Part shown: piece after piece, positions 17,080 through 23,039 of the stretch
Layout: each line of letters begins with the position of its first letter
How positions within the stretch are numbered: position 1 is the stretch's first letter
Source: Sergeia podlipaevii
Taxonomy: Eukaryota; Euglenozoa; Kinetoplastea; Trypanosomatida; Trypanosomatidae
Length of the DNA stretch: 23,039 bases
NCBI GenBank assembly: GCA_030849805.1
Contig: JASANZ010001899.1
Location: 1-23,039, forward strand
Direction: 5' to 3'
Notes under the pieces: generated by a model
Seen by the model: only the letters and a program-made list of their open reading frames with translations
Databases searched by the model: none
Told to the model about the DNA's origin: nothing
Made by a program: the position numbers and the translations under genes

Positions 17080-17807
17080 TTATAAATTAAAAAAAATATG
17101 TTCAAGTATACCAACACACAAAAAAAAAAACTGTGATTGCTTCTTATTGCTGTTGCTCTCCTCCCTTTACCTCTCGTTTACCTAAATAAATGCGGCGATG
17201 GCCCACTCACTTTTGCTTTGTCAAATAACAATAATAATAATAATGAGTGAGATTGGAAAATAATAATAATAAACTATGCACACAAGAGAGCATATAGAGA
17301 TCAATGGCAACGCATGGAACATGTGTATACATATTCGAAATAAAATGAAAGTGAGCAACACCAGTTCATGGCTTCACGTCGACCGCTCCCACGCGTCATT
17401 GTTGAAAGCTATATAAATAAAAAATAAAAAAAGCTAGCACGACACGTGTATATGATGTGTATACCTTTCGTTTTAGCAGGACTGGCGCACCAGTTCCTAT
17501 AGCACAAGTATACACAGCTATGCATATATGTATTCATCTCATACATAGCAACGAATAAGCAAAATAAATAGGAAGAAGCCATTTTTTGTGTGTGTGTTTT
17601 TTTTTTAAAGAAAGAAAGAGAAAAACAGAGTTCTCTTTTCTATCTTTCTTTCGTTCAAAATATACACTGACTATCTCATGGTTTTCTATAAACAGTATTA
17701 GAAAAAAAAAAAAAGAAGAATCGTTTGGGATGACAAGGCTCATGCATCAAAAGCAAAAAAAAATATGCATATCTAGTTTCACACGCATACAAAAAAAAAA
17801 AAAAAGC
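17063..17807. other. Spacer between META copies 4 and 5
   Basis: About 745 AT-rich bases with T-tracts on the minus strand, short TAA repeats near 17228-17272 and a GT run near 17587-17600. No supported gene: the minus-strand frame ending at 17534 and the plus-strand frame from 17586 are low complexity and without domains. Confidence 0.7.
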
Positions 17808-18170
17808 TTAAGCACGGAGTATAGGCACCTTCTTATAGGCAAGAACATCATCTCCTGCTGTTAGGATCAGCTCATCCTTCTTTAACGTAACACGCATGCC
17901 CATATCAGAGAAGCCAACGCCCAACGCTCGTTCAATGTCCATCTGACGCTCGCTTCCCATCATGCGGGTCGACACGAGAGTACCCTTCATTACCCCTTGC
18001 TTTAGCGTAACATTCCCAGAAAGCGTGTTTGCGACCTTAGCGCGAACCTTATACCTAGCTTCGTCAGCACCCTCGCTTGTAAGACGAAGGGAGATATGGG
18101 AACGCACGCTCTCACCAACAACCTCGCCGTTGAAGCTCTTCAGCATGTAAAATCCGTTAAGAGAAGACAT
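17808..18170 (-). CDS. META-domain (HslJ-like) protein, array copy 4
   Basis: 120 aa, ATG at 18170, TAA stop. It has the array's shared pattern: SLNGFYMLKSFNGE at 3-16, KVAN (45-48), GVMKG, STRMMG (67-72), MDIE (77-80) and a VLAYKK end. Its closest sibling is copy 3. Both share the LKSFNG N terminus, an extra PILR/PLLR motif after the last strand, and similar bases upstream of the ATG. This copy is rich in Arg and Lys compared with copies 1 and 2. The ATG at 18170 is chosen because it aligns with all siblings; the frame stays open upstream but without a credible start. Function is unknown beyond the META family. Confidence 0.85.
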   Translation of the reverse strand: MSSLNGFYMLKSFNGEVVGESVRSHISLRLTSEGADEARYKVRAKVANTLSGNVTLKQGVMKGTLVSTRMMGSERQMDIERALGVGFSDMGMRVTLKKDELILTAGDDVLAYKKVPILRA

Positions 18171-18670
18171 AGTGAATGTTTTTGTTTGTGTGCGCGCGCT
18201 TATGGGCAATATTGTGTATATCACTTCCAGAAAGCAAAGACTATACTATGTTCGCTTCTTTTCTTTTTTTAAAGAACAGTAAAGAAAGAAAAAGATGCTA
18301 CCTCTACGATACATGTGCAAATAGCAAGTGGAGACAGAAAGAAAGTGAAAGTTAAATACTCAAGGTAAATGCATATCTCCCTATCCATGGATAGCACCGT
18401 AACGACCCCAGTGACAACGGCCGCCACCGTCACCATGATGTTAACAAACAAACAGGCAAAGCACGCCAGATGCATGAATAGCATACGAGTAAATATTTGT
18501 GAGAGAAAAAAAGAAAAGAAAAGAAAAAAGGAATATAAAGAGATTTTGAAAAAAAAAAAAAACGTTTTGTAAGAAATCTGTATCATATATTAGATTTCCT
18601 GGTTGTTCGTTCGCATATCTCACACTACAGTGGAGAAGAAAAAAAAAAAATCAATAATAATCACGGTTGT
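18171..18670. other. Spacer between META copies 3 and 4
   Basis: About 500 bases, the shortest spacer of the array. It contains a long purine tract on the plus strand (about 18500-18564) and the copy 4 acceptor and leader. Small open frames on both strands here are Lys-rich or Phe-rich low complexity. No gene is called. Confidence 0.7.
18224..18240 (-). promoter_or_regulatory. Predicted trans-splice acceptor for META copy 4
   Basis: On the minus strand TCTTTGCTTTCTGGAAG, with the AG at 18225-18224, follows a modest pyrimidine tract. It gives a 53-nt leader with no ATG. A richer tract lies further upstream near 18270-18252. Confidence 0.4.
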
Positions 18671-19057
18671 TTATGCATGTGTACGTACGTCCTTTCGCTG
18701 TCCGCGAAGCAGAGGCATCTTCTTGTAGACCAACACTGCATCACCGTGGGTGAGAGTGAGTTTACCGTCTTCCAAAGATACCTTCATGCCCTTGCCGGAC
18801 AACCCTTCGCCAAGCGCTGCCTCGATGCTCATCAAGTACGTTGGGCCCATCATCTCAGTCGATGCGAGATTGGCTCTAAGAAGGCCATTCTCGTACGTAG
18901 CGTCACCAAACATGTTGTTGACGACTTTGGCACGAATTTTGAAGTGAACTTCATCGCCGTCATGCACGTGGTGAATCATCAAACGGCATCGAGCGTCCTT
19001 GGACACAACCACGCCGTTGAAGCTCTTCAGAACGTATAATCCTTTGAGAGACGGCAT
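18671..19057 (-). CDS. META-domain (HslJ-like) protein, array copy 3
   Basis: 128 aa, ATG at 19057, TAA stop; the longest copy. Shared pattern: SLKGLYVLKSFNG at 3-15, KVVN (44-47, where others have VAN), GLLRA, STEMMG (66-71), MSIE (76-79) and VLVYKK. After the last strand it carries PLLRG, like copy 4's PILR, then a basic tail (QRKDVRTHA) absent from the others. It is the likely recent duplicate of copy 4. The N-terminal ATG aligns with siblings. It has no signal peptide. His and Arg enrichment around 24-40 is specific to this copy. Role beyond the META family is unknown. Confidence 0.85.
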   Translation of the reverse strand: MPSLKGLYVLKSFNGVVVSKDARCRLMIHHVHDGDEVHFKIRAKVVNNMFGDATYENGLLRANLASTEMMGPTYLMSIEAALGEGLSGKGMKVSLEDGKLTLTHGDAVLVYKKMPLLRGQRKDVRTHA

Positions 19058-19712
19058 AATGAACACGTTTGTTTGTGTATGTGCGTGTGGAGGATACGAT
19101 GAATGTACGGAAATGAGTGTGCGCTCAAGTAAAAGATGATATCTTTTAAAACTTGCAGTAAACGCTTTTTAAAGCTATTTTTAAAAAATTAAATATATAT
19201 AAGGATAAAGGAAGAGCAAGTGATTCAACTAACTGCCTTAGCAGTGGTGTAGAGGTAGTATAGCACTTCAGTAGTCTCTTGGTCATTATGCTTTAAATAT
19301 ATATATATATACAAAAGTAAAAGAAAGAATAAGTGCATAGTATCGTAGACACGTGTGCGCCAATAGTATGTACCTTTAAAAAAAAAAAATGTCATTTTCG
19401 CTGTCGTTACTGCCGCTGCTGATGCCTGATGCCTGATCCACTGCTATGCAGATCATCACTCAGATACTTGCATACACCCCCATCTATATATATCCGTCAC
19501 CTTTACACGTCGCTTGAAACCATAATCAAAAAATCAAAAAAAAAAATGAAATAGATAACTTATTCTCCTCAAACTGCAAACGTGCACCAAGGAGAACAAA
19601 AGGAAAAAAAAATAGAATCCAATGAAAATAAACAAATGAAAGATATAAACAAAATTAATAAAAATAAAATAAAATAAATAAGGAGCGCAAAAAGCATAAA
19701 ATCGTCTACAAA
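19058..19712. other. Spacer between META copies 2 and 3
   Basis: About 655 bases. Contents are the copy 3 leader and acceptor, a small perfect inverted repeat (AAAAGAT-GAT-ATCTTTT, 19131-19147), a TA run near 19297-19311, a duplicated GATGCCT at about 19420-19434, and an A-rich stretch near 19610-19680. A tRNA-like looking segment near 19230-19290 does not hold up. No gene is called. Confidence 0.7.
19124..19139 (-). promoter_or_regulatory. Possible trans-splice acceptor for META copy 3
   Basis: On the minus strand CATCTTTTACTTGAG, with the AG at 19125-19124, gives a 66-nt leader without ATG. The pyrimidine tract is short, so this is a weak call. Confidence 0.35.
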
Positions 19713-20060
19713 CTAGTAAGTAAACCTCTGGAACACAAACTTATCATCCTTGTTGGCAAGTGTCAACTCATCGCCAACTGTTGTCACCTTAAGTCCATCG
19801 GTCACAAGACCAAGGCAAAAGCCGTCCTCAATACCCATCTGAAAAGGGGTGCCCAGCATCTCTGTAGACATGAGCGCCCCCTTGAGGAAGCCATCCTCGT
19901 ATTTCACGTTCCCCTTCAGTCCATTCGCTACTCGCATCTTGAGCTCATAGGTGTTGAGCAAGCCCTCCGCGTTTGTAAGATGAAGAGCAATGTCCTCGTG
20001 TTCAGGCGCTTTCTCGCCCTTGGCACTGATGAGCTTGTAGCTACCTGCGAGAGATGCCAT
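19713..20060 (-). CDS. META-domain (HslJ-like) protein, array copy 2
   Basis: 115 aa, ATG at 20060, TAG stop. Pattern: SLAGSYKLISAKGEKAP at 3-19, RVAN (43-46), GFLKG, STEMLG (65-70, with Leu in place of the second Met of its siblings), MGIE (75-78) and a FVFQRF end. The MGIE and HED-type acidic N-terminal region link it to copy 1, while YKLIS and GEKA resemble copy 5. It is more acidic than copies 3 and 4. There is no signal peptide or transmembrane segment. It is a META-family member of unknown activity. Confidence 0.85.
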   Translation of the reverse strand: MASLAGSYKLISAKGEKAPEHEDIALHLTNAEGLLNTYELKMRVANGLKGNVKYEDGFLKGALMSTEMLGTPFQMGIEDGFCLGLVTDGLKVTTVGDELTLANKDDKFVFQRFTY

Positions 20061-20117
20061 CGTGATCTTTGGTTGGGATGAGGCAGCCGCGTGTGTTTGT
20101 GTCTAACTTGCAGGTTG

Positions 20118-20131
20118 CTGATAAGAGAAAC
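20118..20131 (-). promoter_or_regulatory. Predicted trans-splice acceptor for META copy 2
   Basis: On the minus strand TTTCTCTTATCAG, with the AG at 20119-20118, gives a 57-nt leader with no ATG. The tract is short but well placed. Confidence 0.45.
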
Positions 20132-20540
20132 TGGAGTTTGCCGTTCCGCTCGTGCTTTCTGTATCTTCCTATTTTAAAAAAATTCTTCCTCTAAAAATGA
20201 TTTGTTGAATGTGAAAAGTTTGAGAAAAAGAAGAAAAAAAGAGAAAAAAAAGAGAAGAAAGGGAAGACGTTAATGAGAAAAAAGGAACAGAGAAGAATTA
20301 AAAAGCAAACTATATGTGTACATCACCTCGGTCTTCTCAAAAGCAAAAAGGTGAAACGAAAAGAGAAGGTGTGTCGTGATGCTCACTCCCTACGTCATAC
20401 GTATAAAACCCAAAGGGAAAGGAGAGAACGAATTTGAAAAAAACAAAAATATGTATAAAAAAAAAGGAAACAAGAATAAAATCTACCGTGGCGCATTGCA
20501 AAAAAACACATATTGCCATCCAGCTGATAACATAGAAAGC

Positions 20541-20587
20541 AAAAAAAAAAAAAAAAAAAGATAGAGAAATAGATAGATAGATAGATA
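20541..20587. repeat. Poly-A run and (GATA)n repeat
   Basis: About 19 consecutive A, then, after a short gap, four to five GATA units, followed by a short CG alternation. It lies in the spacer between META copies 1 and 2. Confidence 0.9.
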
Positions 20588-20752
20588 CGCGCGCGTTGTT
20601 TGCCACTCCTCGTTCATTTCTTTCTCTCAACCTTCCTCCATCACTTCCATTTTTAATGAGGAAAAGTGAACGAAAGATAAATGTAGTAACAACATTTTAT
20701 ATACTGGAGAAACATAAAAGAAGAAGATATCGTGACCTCCACAACTTAGCGT

Positions 20753-20773
20753 CAATAATAATAATAATAATAA
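20753..20773. repeat. (AAT)n microsatellite
   Basis: About seven AAT/TAA units on the plus strand, just downstream (in transcription) of META copy 1. Confidence 0.9.
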
Positions 20774-20859
20774 AAGGATTTAAAAAAAAAGAAGTAGGAT
20801 CATTTCATTTGGTAAAATATATATATATACATATACAGCGCGCATCAAATCACAAGAAA

Positions 20860-21198
20860 TTAAGCCTTCTGGAAGACCAACACCTTGTCGCCGTGCGACA
20901 GAGTGACCTTATCTCCCTCCACAGTCATCTTCATGCCATCATCAGAGCCAAAGCCAAGGCTAATGGCGTGCTCAATGCCCATCTGGTATTCAGTGCCCAT
21001 CATCATCGTCCCCATAAGGTTTCCCTTGTATACTCCGTGAGCGCCCTTGATAGTGCCGCCCATGGTGTTGGCGACCCTGATGCCGAACTGGTACTCATCA
21101 GCATCTCCGTGCTTCTTGAGAGTCATGTTGATATCGTGCTCCGCCGGCACCTTCGCGCCATCGAACTTAACGAGCTTGAAGGTTCCCTCGATGCCCAT
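20860..21198 (-). CDS. META-domain (HslJ-like) protein, array copy 1
   Basis: 112 aa, ATG at 21198, TAA stop; first transcribed and most compact copy, possibly closest to the ancestral form. Pattern: GIEGTFKLVKFDGAKVP at 2-18, RVAN (41-44), GVYKG, GTMMMG (63-68), MGIE (73-76) and VLVFQK at the end. The MMMG segment matches the position of the conserved Arg/Met-Met-Cys turn in bacterial HslJ. It is the copy most like a plain HslJ-type META domain, with no extra tail. No secretion signal is visible. Stage-specific expression as in Leishmania META1 is possible but not shown by the sequence. Confidence 0.86.
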   Translation of the reverse strand: MGIEGTFKLVKFDGAKVPAEHDINMTLKKHGDADEYQFGIRVANTMGGTIKGAHGVYKGNLMGTMMMGTEYQMGIEHAISLGFGSDDGMKMTVEGDKVTLSHGDKVLVFQKA

Positions 21199-21272
21199 TG
21201 TTTTCTTCTCTCTTTCGTCTGTTTTTATAAAATTTCTTGCTTACGTGTGTATGTGTATGCGTGCGTCGATCG

Positions 21273-21291
21273 AGTGTGTGTGTGTGTGTGT
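21273..21291. repeat. (GT)n microsatellite in the META copy 1 leader
   Basis: About nine GT units on the plus strand, read as CA in the predicted 5' UTR of META copy 1. Confidence 0.9.
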
Positions 21292-21324
21292 TTCTTCGAT
21301 ATGAAAAACGCAAAAGGTTGTGTT

Positions 21325-21343
21325 CTAAATCAAGAAAAAAAAC
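21325..21343 (-). promoter_or_regulatory. Predicted trans-splice acceptor for META copy 1
   Basis: On the minus strand a T-rich tract (about 21343-21331) is followed by GATTTAG, with the AG at 21326-21325. The implied 126-nt leader has no ATG. Other AGs lie closer to the start, so the position is tentative. Confidence 0.4.
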
Positions 21344-21381
21344 AATTAAAAGAAATAAAAAATAATGATAATAATGTGCAT

Positions 21382-21401
21382 TATATATATATATATATAT
21401 T
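21382..21401. repeat. (TA)n microsatellite
   Basis: About ten TA units in the spacer upstream of META copy 1. Confidence 0.9.
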
Positions 21402-22015
21402 ATCCAGGGAAAAGTTAAAATCAAAGATCTATAGCAACATCAAAAACAAAAAAATGACATCAGACCAACAGTCATCTTGCCTTTTCATTTATCCATCTGA
21501 AAAATTCAGAGAAAAAAAATGAGAATGCGGGAAGAGGCGTATACACAAAGACATCTTTTTCTCTATAACGTTTTTATATATTGCTCGAGGCTCAGAGTTG
21601 CTAACAAACAGAATTAAGAAAAGTGCATATATCTCGATTATGCGGTGTGAATGAACAGAGTGGGAGCGAGAAGAGATGATATCTCCCGAAGGCAGTCTTT
21701 CAAAACTATATTTTTTCCTCTTGTAATATGTTTAGCAAAAGAACAAACAGCGTCATGCAGGATGTAAAAATGAAAAAAAAAAAATCAATACGCTCACAAA
21801 AAAAAAGTAGAAAACAGTTTTAAAAAGCTGTTGCAACGATTAAAAATAATGTAGTTGTAATATATATTAGAATGCGCCATCACCCACATGCCTAAAAATG
21901 TAATGACGACAGGAGAGAGAAATTTGTAGTCGGATCGTGGTCGTGAACTGATGCTTTAAGAAAGCAAAAGAAAAAAAAAATGTATCCGTTCTCCCTTCAA
22001 CTATGTTCTTTTTCC

Positions 22016-23039
22016 TTACGCGTGCTTAGCTGCCATGGCAGCTACCTCCTTCGCCAGCTTCACCAGCTCCTTGCTTTCCGTAAGGCCGTTCACAAACCGC
22101 GCCGGTATCTTCGAAAGTCCAACCTGAGCCCCAACCAGCGCACCTGTCAGCATCGTCCTAGCACAGTTCTGGCCTCCACCGTTTACAGCCTGCAGTACTG
22201 CCTCCTCAAAGTCATCGTGGTAGCGAGCCGCAAGATAATAGCAGGCGGGAAGCACATGATACGCAGCGCATGGCATTCCGTAAACAAGCGACACCTTCCA
22301 TGCGGGCTCAATACGTACGCCGCAGTCCGTCGCGGCAGCGGCGCAGGTGCCAGGGGTGAGGAGGGCGTCAGGGGAAGCAAAATTACCAGCGCGGGGTGGC
22401 TCAGGGGCACCCGGCTCTGGTGGCTTAGCACCCTCACCTGTAACAGAGTGAAAAGGAAGAACGCCCCTCTTCACGCGACCCATGAGTATGTCAGAGATGT
22501 CTTCATTCATAGGCTTCCCGCTGCTTGCAAGCTGAGCCAGTACCGCGTTGAATGCGACTGTCAAACTAACGATCACCTCATCGTTTTGCGTCAGTACTGT
22601 ATTAGAGGACACGTACTGCGCCATCTCCTGTGGCCTCAGCGCGTAGAGCAACCCAATACAGAGATTGCGTTCAATCGCCTCTGTGGTATCCGCGCCACTC
22701 GCAACTTTCGACCACGGCACCCCCGCCTTCCGCGCAGCGTAGGCGGCTCTCATCGACTGACTAGTGTACCCACCAGGGCCACTCATAGGTGTGCCATCCA
22801 TCTTGGGGAAAAGCTCTGCATCCAAAGCCTCGCAAAAATGCTCCTCGTTGTAGCCCGAGTTTGCCACCAAGGACTGCAACGTTAGCTTCAAGATATAGCC
22901 TGACTGTGTCACATCTCCTGGATGCAGTTTATCGTGGTATCTGCCGGGTGAAGCTTTGCAATAGTCCCTAATACAATCACCATGATCACGCCGCATCTCG
23001 TCCAGATCGTAGTACCAGTGCACCCCCATACCAAGAGCA
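22016..23039 (-). CDS. ADP-ribosylglycohydrolase / J1-crystallin-like protein, 5' end cut off
   Basis: At least 340 residues, TAA stop at 22016. The frame is open to the window edge; the ATG at 23029 is internal, because the residues before it (ALG) continue the family's typical ADALGMGVHWYYD N-terminal helix. All-helical family signatures follow: HPGDVTQSG near 36-44, SGADTTEAI in the middle, and NGGGQNCARTMLTGALVGAQVG near 280-301 (numbering from that Met). DraG/ARH-fold enzymes remove ADP-ribose using two metal ions held by Asp/Thr motifs. Here the first motif shows GDVTQ rather than DDT, and the last GGQNC rather than GGDTDT. It therefore belongs with the J1-crystallin-like branch and may lack hydrolase activity. 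A Pro/Ala-rich loop (about 198-228) is inserted. It is the first gene of the window in transcription order. Confidence 0.87.
   Translation of the reverse strand, partial: ALGMGVHWYYDLDEMRRDHGDCIRDYCKASPGRYHDKLHPGDVTQSGYILKLTLQSLVANSGYNEEHFCEALDAELFPKMDGTPMSGPGGYTSQSMRAAYAARKAGVPWSKVASGADTTEAIERNLCIGLLYALRPQEMAQYVSSNTVLTQNDEVIVSLTVAFNAVLAQLASSGKPMNEDISDILMGRVKRGVLPFHSVTGEGAKPPEPGAPEPPRAGNFASPDALLTPGTCAAAATDCGVRIEPAWKVSLVYGMPCAAYHVLPACYYLAARYHDDFEEAVLQAVNGGGQNCARTMLTGALVGAQVGLSKIPARFVNGLTESKELVKLAKEVAAMAAKHA

Larger units (their letters stand above)
20061..20859. other. Spacer between META copies 1 and 2
   Basis: About 800 bases with a poly-A run (about 20541-20559), GATA repeats (20570-20587), TAA repeats (20753-20773) and a purine tract at 20221-20264. 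The copy 2 acceptor lies near 20119. A long plus-strand frame starting at 20596 runs antisense through META copy 1 and is a shadow there and low complexity here. No gene is called. Confidence 0.7.
21199..22015. other. Spacer between the ADP-ribosylglycohydrolase-like gene and META copy 1
   Basis: About 820 AT-rich bases: the 3' UTR of the glycohydrolase-like gene, several A/T homopolymers, a TA run (21382-21401), a TG run (21273-21291) and the copy 1 acceptor and leader. No open frame with recognisable features is present on either strand outside the antisense shadows. Confidence 0.7.

Noticed and set aside
19230..19300. tRNA-like segment (GGTGTAGAGGTAG followed by TATAGCAC)
   Set aside because: The stretch recalls an A box and D-arm, but there is no B box of the GGTTCGANNCC type, no matching acceptor stem and no anticodon arm.
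20596..21522. 308-codon plus-strand open frame
   Set aside because: It runs antisense through META copy 1 and is otherwise Ile/Lys low complexity from microsatellites; the opposite strand has a clear family match.
21980..22885. 301-codon plus-strand open frame
   Set aside because: Antisense shadow of the ADP-ribosylglycohydrolase-like gene, with no domain and against the direction of all genes.
1..23039. Stop-codon reassignment as known in some trypanosomatids (Blastocrithidia)
   Set aside because: TAA, TAG and TGA each end at least two genes exactly where the protein family ends, and no conserved domain is interrupted by an in-frame stop.

Overview
This window looks like nuclear chromosomal DNA of a trypanosomatid (kinetoplastid) protist. 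Ten intron-less protein genes all lie on the minus strand. Coding stretches are dense and fairly GC-rich; the 0.5-1 kb spacers are AT-rich and full of microsatellites. Most genes have, shortly upstream of the start, a pyrimidine tract followed by an AG on the coding strand, the usual layout of a trans-splicing (spliced leader) acceptor. That is how one polycistronic RNA polymerase II transcript is cut into mRNAs. TAA, TAG and TGA are all used as stops, so the genetic code looks standard. The species cannot be named from the sequence alone.

Layout in the direction of transcription (right to left): (1) 23039-22016, the 3' part of an ADP-ribosylglycohydrolase / J1-crystallin-like gene, cut by the right edge. 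(2) 21198-16691, a tandem array of five small diverged genes (112-128 aa) of the HslJ/META-domain family, the family of the Leishmania META1 protein. (3) 16058-15123, an EAF6-like subunit of NuA4-type histone acetyltransferase complexes. (4) 14416-6068, a very large (2782 aa) UTP10/HEATR1 protein of the small-subunit processome. (5) 5065-3101, a C2H2-type zinc-finger protein with acidic and basic blocks. (6) 2530-872, an EB1 microtubule plus-end-binding protein with an unusually long linker. (7) 871-1, the EB1 3' flank and the predicted acceptor and leader of a further gene off the left edge.

The genes do not form one pathway (rRNA processing, chromatin, cytoskeleton, META proteins), which is normal for a kinetoplastid polycistronic unit. 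The most interesting features are the five-copy META array, with copies 3 and 4 looking like the youngest duplicates; the ADP-ribosylglycohydrolase fold whose metal-ligand motifs look degenerate; the EAF6 whose two conserved blocks are split by a low-complexity insert; a candidate stem-loop just after the EAF6 stop; and the complete absence of upstream ATGs in every predicted leader. I found no tRNA, rRNA, CRISPR, transposon or strand-switch region, and no convincing new multi-gene system beyond the META array.
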